Source: an uncultured Eubacteriales bacterium
Lineage (GTDB): Bacteria; Bacillota; Clostridia; Oscillospirales; CAG-272
Direction: 5' to 3'
DNA: 64,000 nt
Assembly: GCA_934373635.1 (NCBI GenBank)
Contig: CAKROZ010000003.1
Span: 1-64,000, forward strand
The notes under the pieces are model-generated. The model did not search any database and was not told the DNA's origin. It saw nothing but the letters and a program-made list of their open reading frames with translations. Both the position numbers and the translations under genes were made by a program. Below are positions 30,167 through 38,887 of the stretch, one piece after another (within the stretch, counting starts at the first letter, position 1; the number at the start of each line of letters is the position of its first letter).

Positions 30167-32911
30167 TCACGGCAGATAGATCTCCGCATGAGCGCCGCGC
30201 GCATCCTTTGTGACGAAAATTTTCTTTTCGATCTTCTCTTTGAGATAGGGCACGTGCGAGATCACCGCCACGAGTCTGTCCCCGTCGGTCAGGCGTCGCA
30301 GAGCCTCGTATGCCGCGGCGAGCGCGTTTTCGTCCAGTGTGCCGAAGCCCTCGTCGACAAAGAGGGTGTCAAGGCGGATGCCCCCCGCCCCCGACTGCAT
30401 CTCGTCCGAGAGTCCGAGCGCGAGCGAGAGGGACGCCATAAAGGTCTCCCCGCCCGAGAGCGTCTCCACGGGACGGCGCGTGCCGTTCCGATGATCGAGC
30501 ACGTCGAGATCGAGCCCCGACGCCGCGCGGTTGTTCAGCGCGCCGATGCGGCGGCACAGCTCGTACTGCCCGTCGGTCATGACGGTGAGGCGAAGATTCG
30601 CGCGTTTTAGAATCCGATCGAAGAACACCGCCTGCACGTAGGTCTCGAGCGTGATCTTTTCCTTTCCCGCGATCGTACCGCCCGCCGTGTCGGCAAGCGT
30701 CTTATAGAGCACGCGCCGACGCTCGGCGTCCTCCGCCGCGGAAAGTCCCGCCTCCGCCGCCGAAAGCACGCGTGAAAGCGTCGCGAGGGCAAGCGTTCTT
30801 TCCTCCGCGCACGCCCGTGCGCGCTCGGTTTCCTTTCGTTTTTCGTCGAGGAGGGCGGAAAGCTCCTTTGCCGTATGCTCGGGGGCTTTGCCGAGCGACT
30901 TTTGTTTCGCTTCCCTCTCCGCCCGCTTCGCCGCAAGTGCCGTGACCGCCCTCTCTTTTTCTTCCTTGGCAAGGCGGACCGCCTCGCGAAGGGCGGTTTC
31001 TTTCTCTTTGGCTTCTTTTATGGCGGCAAGTGCCGCGTTCTCTGTCGGATAGACAAGGCCCTCTCCGAGACTCTTTACCGTCCGCTTCTTTTCCTCAATG
31101 CGGGAAGAGCTGCGAGCCCCCTCCTCCGTGAGCATCCGAAGTGCCGTTTCCGCCTCTTCGAGTGCCTGCCTGTCCTTTGCGAGCGACTTCCCCGCCGTCT
31201 CGCAGATCGAAGCCCTCTCCCGTGCCCCTGTCAGCGCGGCATTTGCTTCCTTGGTTTCGGTCTCTGCGGTGCGAAGCGCCTCTTTGGTATCCCCTCGAAC
31301 GGAAAGCGCGTCTCTCTTCTTTTCCGTTTCGCGTCTCGCCGCTTCTTCCGCCGCGGCGGCGGCGCCCGCAGAGGAGGCGGCAAGACGCTCCGCCTCCCCG
31401 AGATTCTCCGCCGCAAGGCGTGCCGCCTCCACCTCCCCGTCGCTCGGTGCGGAAGCGGGGGACGTCGCCTTTTTCGGATGGTGCAAGGAGCCGCAGACGG
31501 GACAGGGCATCCCGTCGGTAAGCCCGCGCGCAAGGATTCCCGCCTGCCCGTCCAGGAAGGCGCGATACAGGGCGTGATAGGTGCTCCGTCCTTCTTCTGC
31601 CGAAGCCGCCGCCCCGCGGTAGGCGTCCGCCGCGCGCTTTGCCTCCGTCTTCTTTTTCTCCCATGCGTCCTCTTCTTCTCCGAGGGAGAGAAGGGCGCGA
31701 TAGCGTTCCTCCGCCACCGTCGCCCGCCGCTCGGCGAGATGTGCGGCTTCCGCGGCTTCGGGAAGCGCCGCGGCACGCGCTTCCGTTTCGGTGAGTGCGC
31801 ACCGTTTTTCCTCCGACGCCGCCCGCTTTTCCGTAATCTCTTTTTCAAGCGCCGAGAGGGTCTTTTCCTCGGCGTCGATCTCCGCCTTCAGGGCATCGAG
31901 CCTGCGGTGATCGGGCAATTTGGCTTCCGTCGCGGCAATCTCTGCGTGGAGCGTTTGCGCTTCCGTTTCTTTTTCGACGGCTTCGAGACAAGCCTTTTCC
32001 GCCGCAGCGAGCCGTCCCTTTGCCGCTTCCGATTCCGCGGCGAGCCTGCCGAGCTCCTCCGCTCTCGTTTCATATTCCGTAGCGAGCGAAAGCGCGCGTT
32101 CGGCGCTCCGCTCCTCCTCTTCCCGCACGGCGAGCGCCTTTTTCGCCTCGCGGCACCGCTCGTCCGACACGACCGAGAGCCGCTCGAGGGTAGGCAGAAT
32201 ATCCGCCGTCGGACATTCTCCCTCCTTCACGCGCCGAAGCTCCTCGGCATACGGGTCATCCTCGGGAAGGGTGAGGGTGGAGAGCTGTCCCTCCACGGTC
32301 GCCATGCACATTTCCTTTTCCTTCGTCACGGAGGACAATGCCCCGCGCAGGCGGGTCAGAAGAAGATCATAGCGCTCGGTGCCGAAAATGCTGCGGAACA
32401 GGACGCGTCTATGCTCGGTCGACGCGGTGAGAAGCTCGCGGAAATCCCCCTGTGCGATCATGGCAATGCCCGCGAAGCGCTCGCGGTCGATGCCGAGAAT
32501 GTCGCGGAGCCTCTCGTTTACGTCCTTCGGTCGTGTGACCACCTCCCCGTCGGGAAGCGTCAGCACCGCCTCCGCAGGACGAAGGACCTCCCCGTTCCCG
32601 CGCTTTGCAGGGCGGGCGTAGGCAGGCGAGCGGCGCACCGTATAGACGCTCTCGCCGATGGCAAAGGTCATCTCCACGTAGGTCTCGGTCGCAGGTGTCG
32701 CGTAGCGGGAGCGGAGCATGGAGGGCTCTCTCCCCTTCGCGCTCGCCTCGCCGTACAGGGCGAAGGACACGGCGTCAAAGAGCGTCGTCTTTCCCGCGCC
32801 CGTGTCCCCGCCGACGAGGACGAGACCGCTCCGCCCGAAAGCTTCGAGAGAGAGCTCCGTCCGCTCGGCATACGGTCCGAACGCCGAGAGGGTCAGTTTC
32901 AGGATCCTCAT
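30167..32911 (-). CDS. sbcC: SbcC/Rad50-type ATPase of the SbcCD nuclease
   Basis: A 914-residue SMC-like protein that with SbcD cuts hairpins and processes DNA ends. Walker A GGDTGAGKTT (34-43) and the N-terminal FGPYAERTEL are typical. Two long Glu/Lys/Ala-rich coiled-coil arms flank the zinc hook GMPCPVCG (Cys470 and Cys473). The signature LSGGETFMASLSLALGL is at about 818, with Walker B LDTLFVDEGFGTLD shortly after. Length is close to the family norm. The start ATG overlaps the sbcD stop by 4 nt (ATGA), so the two are coupled. Confidence 0.97.
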   Translation of the reverse strand: MRILKLTLSAFGPYAERTELSLEAFGRSGLVLVGGDTGAGKTTLFDAVSFALYGEASAKGREPSMLRSRYATPATETYVEMTFAIGESVYTVRRSPAYARPAKRGNGEVLRPAEAVLTLPDGEVVTRPKDVNERLRDILGIDRERFAGIAMIAQGDFRELLTASTEHRRVLFRSIFGTERYDLLLTRLRGALSSVTKEKEMCMATVEGQLSTLTLPEDDPYAEELRRVKEGECPTADILPTLERLSVVSDERCREAKKALAVREEEERSAERALSLATEYETRAEELGRLAAESEAAKGRLAAAEKACLEAVEKETEAQTLHAEIAATEAKLPDHRRLDALKAEIDAEEKTLSALEKEITEKRAASEEKRCALTETEARAAALPEAAEAAHLAERRATVAEERYRALLSLGEEEDAWEKKKTEAKRAADAYRGAAASAEEGRSTYHALYRAFLDGQAGILARGLTDGMPCPVCGSLHHPKKATSPASAPSDGEVEAARLAAENLGEAERLAASSAGAAAAAEEAARRETEKKRDALSVRGDTKEALRTAETETKEANAALTGARERASICETAGKSLAKDRQALEEAETALRMLTEEGARSSSRIEEKKRTVKSLGEGLVYPTENAALAAIKEAKEKETALREAVRLAKEEKERAVTALAAKRAEREAKQKSLGKAPEHTAKELSALLDEKRKETERARACAEERTLALATLSRVLSAAEAGLSAAEDAERRRVLYKTLADTAGGTIAGKEKITLETYVQAVFFDRILKRANLRLTVMTDGQYELCRRIGALNNRAASGLDLDVLDHRNGTRRPVETLSGGETFMASLSLALGLSDEMQSGAGGIRLDTLFVDEGFGTLDENALAAAYEALRRLTDGDRLVAVISHVPYLKEKIEKKIFVTKDARGAHAEIYLP

Positions 32912-34017
32912 GTCGAAAACACCTCCCCGATCATCGCGGTCAGGATTTCTTCCGCCTCTTTTGCCATCGGCTTCCCGTTCTGAATTTCATAGAATTCCGC
33001 AAACAGCGAAGAGGGGTCGCGCATCGGCAGGTCTTCTTCAAAGGAGAGTGCCGCCGCGGCGCGCGTGCGGGCGTTGTCGTAGGCGATCTGCATGATATAC
33101 GGATAGCGACGGCGAAGTTCGGAGAGCGCGTCCGGCACGTCCTCCTCGTCGGTCAACACCACGCGGTAAAAGGCACTCTCGTCGGCGTCCGCAGAGATCA
33201 GGTCGGCGAAGCGTCCGTGAAGCTCCCGCATCGGGCGGAGGGGATGAAGCTTCCGCTCGGAGATCGTCACCTCCCCGTCTCCCGAAAGCCCGACGACGGT
33301 AAAGGACTTTTCTCCTCCGATCTCACCGAAGGTATAGGCGAGAGGCGCGCCCGCATAGCGCGTGCGTCCGTCGCGGAAGGTGCGTGCGGTGTGAATGTGC
33401 CCGAGGGCAACGTAGGAAAATCCGTCGTATGCCGAAAGCTCCACATTGTCGCTCCCTCCAACGGAGATCAGCTCGCACGCGCCGTCGGTCACGAACTGGT
33501 GCGAGAGAAGCACGCGTCGCGCCCCCGTATCGGCGGGAAGGTCGGAGAGTGCCGTGCGGACGGCATCGGTATAATTCTCTATCGTGCGGTCGGGATAGAC
33601 CCGTCTGACATCGGCGGGGCGGACGAAGGGGAGCATGAAGATCTCGACCTCGCCGTAGGCGTCCGAAAGGCGGACGGGCGTGAGAGGCGCGCGAAAGCCA
33701 CCCGCGATATAGACGCCGCTCTTTTCCATGAGAGACGCGCCGAAGGACAGGCGGTCGGCGCTGTCGTGATTTCCGGGGAGGATCAGCACCTTACACCCGA
33801 GCGCCGAAAGTCCCGACACGAAGGTATCGAAAAGGCGCACCGCCTCGGCGGAGGGCGTCGGACTGTCGTAAATATCCCCCGCGAGCAGTACCGCGTCGGG
33901 GGTCTCCTCCTCCGCGGCGGCAAGCACCTCGCGGAGGAGATACCCTTGATCTTCAAGAAGGGAGAATTCGCACACGCGAATTCCGAGATGCAGATCGGCA
34001 AGGTGGAAAAACTTCAT
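32908..34017 (-). CDS. sbcD: SbcD/Mre11-type nuclease of the SbcCD complex
   Basis: A 369-residue metallophosphoesterase nuclease, partner of SbcC. The active-site motifs are all present: LADLHLG (Asp8, His10), AGDIYD (Asp48), PGNHDSAD (Asn83, His84), LSHQFV and GHIHTA. The start at 34017 is chosen because AAAGGAAG sits upstream and the family begins MKFFHLADLHLG. The start overlaps the stop of the DNA alkylation-repair gene by ATGA. So the operon is alkD-like, sbcD, sbcC, with all junctions overlapping. Confidence 0.97.
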   Translation of the reverse strand: MKFFHLADLHLGIRVCEFSLLEDQGYLLREVLAAAEEETPDAVLLAGDIYDSPTPSAEAVRLFDTFVSGLSALGCKVLILPGNHDSADRLSFGASLMEKSGVYIAGGFRAPLTPVRLSDAYGEVEIFMLPFVRPADVRRVYPDRTIENYTDAVRTALSDLPADTGARRVLLSHQFVTDGACELISVGGSDNVELSAYDGFSYVALGHIHTARTFRDGRTRYAGAPLAYTFGEIGGEKSFTVVGLSGDGEVTISERKLHPLRPMRELHGRFADLISADADESAFYRVVLTDEEDVPDALSELRRRYPYIMQIAYDNARTRAAAALSFEEDLPMRDPSSLFAEFYEIQNGKPMAKEAEEILTAMIGEVFST

Positions 34018-34709
34018 CGTACTTCCTTTCGTTTCAGCGTGCGGAGATATTTTTTGTGCTCGTCCGTCACGCGATAGGACTCGCACGCTTTGACAATTGC
34101 TTTGTTATGTACCCATAAAGGTAAATAATTGTTTTCAAAATACGGGATTGTTGCCTCATATTGTTTCGCAAGCAGGGTGGCGAGATACCACGCGCACATC
34201 ATGCGGATGTAGTATTCTTCTCTGTCAATTTTTGCGATGCGCGCAAGGTAGCTCTCGTCGAACGCATCGTCCGAAAGGTAGCGGAGATAGAGCCCGATGC
34301 CGACGCGCACGGTATACGGACGGGCATCGGAAAGAAAGCGCTCCGCGTCCCTTGCAAGACGTGGCAGATCCTTTTTCAGTGCGGGCATGGTCATCTGATC
34401 GGCGGTCGCCCAATTGTCGACCGAGGGCAAAAACGCGCACAGCGCCGCCATCGTCTCGTCATAGCTCCGATAGCTGTCGATCAAAAACGCGTGCAGTTGC
34501 TTTTCCTCAAAGGTGTCCGTCGTGAGTGCGGCGATCGCCTCTTCCCTTTTTCCCTCGGCGACAATGCGCTTGGCGATCCCGCGCAACACGGGCGTCCGCA
34601 CCCCGAGGATCTCTTCTCCTGCGAGGGTGGGAAGCAGTCGCCTCTGAAACTCTGCATACTCCGCGTCCGCGTATGCCGACAGTTCGTTTCGTATCTCTTC
34701 GTTTGTCAT
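34014..34709 (-). CDS. DNA alkylation repair (AlkD-like) HEAT-repeat protein
   Basis: A 231-residue protein made of short helical repeats, resembling AlkC/AlkD-family DNA alkylation repair proteins (GVRTPVLRGIAKRI, SVDNWATADQM, RVGIGLYLRYL, IRMMCAWYLATLLAK). The AlkD fold removes positively charged N3/N7-alkylated bases without base flipping. The start at 34709 is supported by GGAGGAGCC; a longer reading to 34781 is not. It is first in an operon with sbcD and sbcC, so a DNA repair unit. Confidence 0.88.
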   Translation of the reverse strand: MTNEEIRNELSAYADAEYAEFQRRLLPTLAGEEILGVRTPVLRGIAKRIVAEGKREEAIAALTTDTFEEKQLHAFLIDSYRSYDETMAALCAFLPSVDNWATADQMTMPALKKDLPRLARDAERFLSDARPYTVRVGIGLYLRYLSDDAFDESYLARIAKIDREEYYIRMMCAWYLATLLAKQYEATIPYFENNYLPLWVHNKAIVKACESYRVTDEHKKYLRTLKRKEVR

Positions 34710-34884
34710 GGCTCCTCCGCAAAAAGGGGATCGGTTCGCCCGCGGGTCGTTCCTCTGCTCTTCAAAAGCTGCGGCGGGCATTGCTGTGGTTTTCTTTTAT
34801 TTTATCACACCTCGCGGAGAATTGCAAGAGAAAGCCGCGCGAATCCGCCTGAAAAAGCACCATGCTGTCTCTCCTCTGCCTCGC

Positions 34885-35140
34885 GCTCTGAAAGGCGTAA
34901 CGACAGCTTTCGTTTTCGCTTCGCCGCTCTTGCTCCATACCGCAACGGCGGCTTCCCTTTTTCCGCGCCTTCAAGCCGCGGCGGCGATTGCCTTTTTTCC
35001 CGTCGCGACTTCAAACCGCAGCGACGGCTATCTCTTCTTCGCCGTGCCTCCGAGTAGCGGCGGCGACTGCTTTTTTCCGTTGTTACTTCAAGCCGTAGAG
35101 GTCTTTTTCCGCCGCGTGCTCCAAGCGCTATGCTCTTCAC
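34885..35140. repeat. Degenerate tandem repeat, about seven units of 32-43 bp
   Basis: Units start near 34885, 34922, 34963, 34999, 35040, 35077 and 35110. The best-kept core on the plus strand is TTCAAGCCGCGGCGGCGATT followed by a T-rich tract; other units read TTCAAACCGCAGCGACGG and TCCGAGTAGCGGCGGCGA. The region lacks a credible gene and lies between the alkD-like gene and an unknown lipoprotein gene. The stretch 34710-34884 holds nothing else I can name. Confidence 0.7.
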
Positions 35141-35161
35141 GTCACTTACGGCAGAAAGCGC

Positions 35162-35195
35162 AAAAACGGGAGTGCCTTTTGCACTCCCGTTTTTG
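35162..35195 (-). terminator. Terminator after the unknown lipoprotein gene
   Basis: A perfect 14-bp stem AAAAACGGGAGTGC / GCACTCCCGTTTTT with a CTTTT loop, T tracts on both strands. Confidence 0.92.
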
Positions 35196-35206
35196 CGGAA
35201 AATATG

Positions 35207-36847
35207 TTACGGTGCGACGCGGTAGTACACGGTCTCCCCGTTCTTCACACTGCGGAAAAGATAGACGCCGTTGTAGTCGGAAACGGAGATGATCGACGCA
35301 TTCATCGTGATGAGCGCCTGACCGTCCGCGGGATAGAGCGTGTAGCTCGTCTCGGACGAATTCTCCGAGTAGCGGACGATGTAGTATTCGTCTGTGATCG
35401 TCTCGATGCTCTTCGAATCGAGCTGAGGCTTCGAGATCACTTCCTTCAGGCTGCCCGTATAGTAATAGATACTGCCGTCCGCCTTCTTGAAGAAGACGCC
35501 CGTCGCGGTGTTGCGGACTCCTCCGTCGGAGAGGTACGTAAGCCCCTGCGCGCTGAAATCGAACGCCACCGTCAGGTCGAAGTTATACAGCTTGCTCTCG
35601 CCGAAGATGTACTTGTTGTTTCCGCCGCGGATGCCCGAGATGTCACCGAGCACCGTCCCGTCCTTTTTGACAAGGACAGCCGTGCCCGCATGGGTCTCGT
35701 AATAATAGAGATCCTTCGCCACGGGCTCGACCATCTGCACCATGTCGGGGAACATATCGGTTAAGGAGGCTTTCGCATTCGCGTTTTCGTCCAGGATCAC
35801 GTACTTGACGCTCCTGCGCGCCGAATCGACTCTCTGATCCTTGATCTCATAGACGCTCGCCACAACGTTGACCTTCTCGGTGAAGGCTTCAAACCATTCT
35901 TTCTCTCCTGCCACGGCTCTCGACCACATCGAATCGAAGATATAGTCGGTCTTGATCTGCGAGGTGCGGTTCGCCTTCACGTCGAGGATCTCGGTCACAA
36001 GTCCATGCTTTGCTCCGTTTTCGTCGAGGAGATCGTACTTCTCCGCATGATCGGAGAGCGCCGTCGTGTACTGGAACAGCAGCTTGCCGTCCGCCAGAAT
36101 GCCGACCGCATTCACCGTCGCATAGGAGGGGAAGCGATAGGACGCCGCATACGCGAGCGTCTTGTCGTACACCGTCACCTGCGTTTTATCGTTGACCGTG
36201 CGATATGCGTAATAGTAGGTATCCGTCATTTCCCGAATCGAATCGAGCACCGATTCTCCCGCGAGCTCCTGCCACTCGGACACGGGCGCATAGCTCTTAT
36301 CCGCCGCCATGCGATAGCAGGTTCCGCCGAAGAGGAAGAGATCGACTGCCGTCGTATGTACGTCCTCGATGCGGTCGACGGACGCGATCTTCGTGCCGTT
36401 CTCGTCATAGAGCGTCGTGACGAAGGTATCGTTCCCGCCGTCCTCCGCAAAATTGCGCACGGTCGTCGTGAACAGCCCCGCCTCATACATCTCGACCTGA
36501 TAGAAGTCTATGTGTTGGAGATAGGTCTTCTCGTCGTCCCACGTGAAGGTGTAGATCATCTTATCGCTTTCCATGTTGTAGATCATGTCCTTCGCGGGGA
36601 TGTCCGTGTTGTTCGCGCCGCGTGACGAGGCGACGTACAAATGCACGAATTTCCCGTTCGTGTCACGTACCTCCGCGCCCTGCGCACCGATGTCGCTCAC
36701 GCGGGTAGGGATCTTCGCTTCGGGCTCGTAATTTCCCGTAAAGATCTCCTCCGGCTTCGCCGCCTGCAATCCGCCGCCGCAGGACGAAAGGAGCATCGCG
36801 ACGACAAGAAGCGTCGCGGCAAGAAAAGTGAGTTTCGCTTTCTTCAC
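35207..36847 (-). CDS. Lipoprotein of unknown function
   Basis: A 546-residue surface lipoprotein from the chosen GTG start. The signal ends in lipobox LSSC, followed by GGG. The mature part is a chain of about ten beta-rich segments of the pattern YLYDENGTKI or YVILDENANAKAS, which suggests a propeller or similar sensor. No catalytic motif and no family I recognise. GTG 36847 has GGAGG 8 nt upstream; ATG 36853 is too close to that site. It has its own promoter and terminator. No neighbours hint at the function. Confidence 0.8.
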   Translation of the reverse strand: MKKAKLTFLAATLLVVAMLLSSCGGGLQAAKPEEIFTGNYEPEAKIPTRVSDIGAQGAEVRDTNGKFVHLYVASSRGANNTDIPAKDMIYNMESDKMIYTFTWDDEKTYLQHIDFYQVEMYEAGLFTTTVRNFAEDGGNDTFVTTLYDENGTKIASVDRIEDVHTTAVDLFLFGGTCYRMAADKSYAPVSEWQELAGESVLDSIREMTDTYYYAYRTVNDKTQVTVYDKTLAYAASYRFPSYATVNAVGILADGKLLFQYTTALSDHAEKYDLLDENGAKHGLVTEILDVKANRTSQIKTDYIFDSMWSRAVAGEKEWFEAFTEKVNVVASVYEIKDQRVDSARRSVKYVILDENANAKASLTDMFPDMVQMVEPVAKDLYYYETHAGTAVLVKKDGTVLGDISGIRGGNNKYIFGESKLYNFDLTVAFDFSAQGLTYLSDGGVRNTATGVFFKKADGSIYYYTGSLKEVISKPQLDSKSIETITDEYYIVRYSENSSETSYTLYPADGQALITMNASIISVSDYNGVYLFRSVKNGETVYYRVAP

Positions 36848-36906
36848 AATCATTTCCTCCGTATTTTGTAGGATACAAAGGCGCACACCGCGCCTCGTCT
36901 ATGCAC

Positions 36907-36935
36907 AGTATAGCATAAATGCAAAAAGATGTCAA
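36907..36935 (-). promoter_or_regulatory. Promoter of the unknown lipoprotein gene
   Basis: Minus strand TTGACA (36930-36935), 17-nt spacer, TATACT (36907-36912). Confidence 0.87.
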
Positions 36936-36954
36936 CATATTTTGTGAAATTATA

Positions 36955-36984
36955 CAAAAAAGAGCGTCGCATGAGCGACGCCCT
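36955..36984 (-). terminator. Terminator of the opp operon
   Basis: GCGTCGC-TCAT-GCGACGC on the minus strand, followed by TCTTTTTTG. Confidence 0.85.
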
Positions 36985-37061
36985 TATTTGAAAGAAAAAG
37001 CGAAGAAGTATAGAGGGGGTGAGTAGAACGGAGCTTTCGTTCGTTCCGAATTCCGCAATTC

Positions 37062-37256
37062 TCAAAGTGCTCCGAAAATCCATAACAGCAGTGCGCCGAA
37101 GGCACCGAGAAGCAACAGGCACGGTAACACGAGGACAAAAAACGCAGAAATCAGCATTGCGAATATATCGGATTTCCCGAGCTTCTCCTCCTTCATCGCC
37201 TCTCGGAATTCCTTCACCTTTTCGGGATCGGGCTTTTTCAGGCGACGGAAAATCAT
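37062..37256 (-). CDS. Small membrane protein at the end of the opp operon
   Basis: A 64-residue protein: a charged N-terminal half (RRLKKPDPEKVKEFREAMKEEKLG) and one or two hydrophobic segments (FAMLISAFFVLVLPCLLLL and FGALLLWIF). The start overlaps the oppF stop by ATGA, so it is translated with the transporter. The family is unknown. It could be a membrane tether or regulator of the transporter ATPase; only location supports that. Confidence 0.75.
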   Translation of the reverse strand: MIFRRLKKPDPEKVKEFREAMKEEKLGKSDIFAMLISAFFVLVLPCLLLLGAFGALLLWIFGAL

Positions 37257-38887
37257 GCCTCCGCCTCTCCTTCCTTTCTCTCCTTGACGGACTTTCTTTC
37301 CATCTTCGGAAGCTCAAAGAGGTAATTGCCCTTCTCATCCACCTTTCTGTCTGCAAAATGGCAGGCAAGGAAGTGTCCCGGCTCGATCTCACGCAGAGGG
37401 GGCGGAACCCGCTTGCAGATGTCACATGCCATATAGCAACGGGTATGGAATTTGCATCCCGACGGCGGTTTGATGGGCGACGGAATGTTTCCTTCGAGAA
37501 TGATGCGCTCTTTCTTGAGGCTCTCGATGTCGGTGCTCGGAATGGAGGAAAGCAGGGCGATCGTGTAGGGGTGGCGCGGGTCATTGAAGATGGTCTTCGC
37601 ATCCGCGAGCTCCACGATATTTCCGAGGTACATCACGCAGATACGGTCGGAAATATAGCGGACGACCGACAAATCGTGCGAGATGAACATATAGGTGAGG
37701 TGTTCTTTTTCCTTCAGCTCGAGAAGCAGATTGATAATCTGCGACTGAATCGAGACATCCAAAGCGGAAACGCACTCGTCGCAGACGACAAACTGCGGCT
37801 TGACCGCGAGGGCGCGGGCGATGGAGATACGCTGACGCTGACCGCCCGAGAACTGGTGCGGGTAGCGGTGAAGCATATAATCCTGAAGTCCGCACTTGCG
37901 CATGACCTCAAGGATATACTCCTTCATTTTCGGTGAGCCATGCTTATAGAATTTGTGTGTGACAAGTCCTTCCTCGATGATCTGACCGATGGTCATACGG
38001 GGATTCAGCGAGGAATAGGGATCCTGGAAGATGATCTGCAAGTCCTTGCGGAGCAGACGCATCTCGGAATAGCGAAGACGCGAAAGGTCGATGCCGTCGT
38101 CAAGCATTTCCTCATAGCGAAGGAATTCCTCGTCGGACAAATACGGCGCCTTCGCCTCGGCAATCCTGCCGTCGATTTTGACGACCTCCGCCGTGGCCTT
38201 GTCCTCTTCCTTCTGCAAGGCTTCCGCCTTGTTGCGGAAGGATCGGATCTCTTCCTCGGCCTTCGCGCGCTTTTTCTCGTCGGTCTCTTCGGCGAGCTTT
38301 CCTTCCAGTGTCTTGATCTCAAGGTCGATGTCCTTGATCTCCTCGGCACGGCGGGTGGCGGCGACCTCGTAAAGCGCGCGCTCATAGAGAAGTGCTGCGC
38401 CCTTCTCGGTATCGCGGACGATAAATCCGCCGAGAATCTTCACCACGTGTGCGAGTGCGGTCTCCGCCTCCGCCACGGCGAGATTCTTATCCTGGAGGTC
38501 GAAGAAGGTCGCACCGTCGCCGAGCGCGTCGCATTTTGCGATCAGCTCGTCGGCGTGTGCGCGCGCCTTCTTCATTTTCTGAATATACTTATCGGCGTGC
38601 TTTAACGTGTCGAGCACGTAATTCGGTGCCACCGACGCACGGGTGCGTCCGTAGTACATCGTCGTACCTGCGGTCTGCTCATAAAGCTGGAGCAGAACGC
38701 GTCCGAGCGTACTCTTGCCGCATCCCGACTCACCGACGATACCGATGGTCTCACCGCGCGCGATGTCGAGGGAGATATCCTCGTTCGCGCGGACGTAAAG
38801 CTGTTCCTTCTGGAAAATAGAGGACTTCGCAATGGGGAAATATTTCTTCAGATTACTGATGGACAGTAAGTTTTCTGTGTTCTTCAC
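37253..38887 (-). CDS. oppF: Oligopeptide ABC transporter ATPase (OppF-like) with large coiled-coil insertion
   Basis: A 544-residue ATPase, about 200 longer than normal OppF. Walker A is GESGCGKST (52-60). After YYGRTR (about 80), where normal OppF has some 15 residues before the Q-loop, there is an insert of about 190 residues (81-268). It is rich in Ala, Glu, Lys and Arg with heptad-like helices (EIKDIDLEIKTLEGKLAEETDEKK is part of it). Then the NBD resumes: LLRKDLQIIFQDPYSSLNPRM, signature FSGGQRQR, Walker B QFVVCDECVSALD (Cys replaces the usual Pro), switch FISHDLSVV. The usual C-terminal OppF tail with Cys residues follows. GTG start with AGGAGG 9 nt upstream; it overlaps oppD by 35 nt. 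Confidence 0.92.
   Translation of the reverse strand: MKNTENLLSISNLKKYFPIAKSSIFQKEQLYVRANEDISLDIARGETIGIVGESGCGKSTLGRVLLQLYEQTAGTTMYYGRTRASVAPNYVLDTLKHADKYIQKMKKARAHADELIAKCDALGDGATFFDLQDKNLAVAEAETALAHVVKILGGFIVRDTEKGAALLYERALYEVAATRRAEEIKDIDLEIKTLEGKLAEETDEKKRAKAEEEIRSFRNKAEALQKEEDKATAEVVKIDGRIAEAKAPYLSDEEFLRYEEMLDDGIDLSRLRYSEMRLLRKDLQIIFQDPYSSLNPRMTIGQIIEEGLVTHKFYKHGSPKMKEYILEVMRKCGLQDYMLHRYPHQFSGGQRQRISIARALAVKPQFVVCDECVSALDVSIQSQIINLLLELKEKEHLTYMFISHDLSVVRYISDRICVMYLGNIVELADAKTIFNDPRHPYTIALLSSIPSTDIESLKKERIILEGNIPSPIKPPSGCKFHTRCYMACDICKRVPPPLREIEPGHFLACHFADRKVDEKGNYLFELPKMERKSVKERKEGEAEA

Noticed and set aside
30875..32983. 702-codon plus-strand frame opposite sbcC
   Set aside because: Arg/Phe/Leu-rich shadow of the Glu/Lys/Ala coiled coil; no ribosome binding site or family motif.
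34805..35140. Arg/Lys-rich 111-codon minus frame over the tandem repeat
   Set aside because: Its basic repeat composition is explained by the DNA repeat; there is no ribosome binding site.
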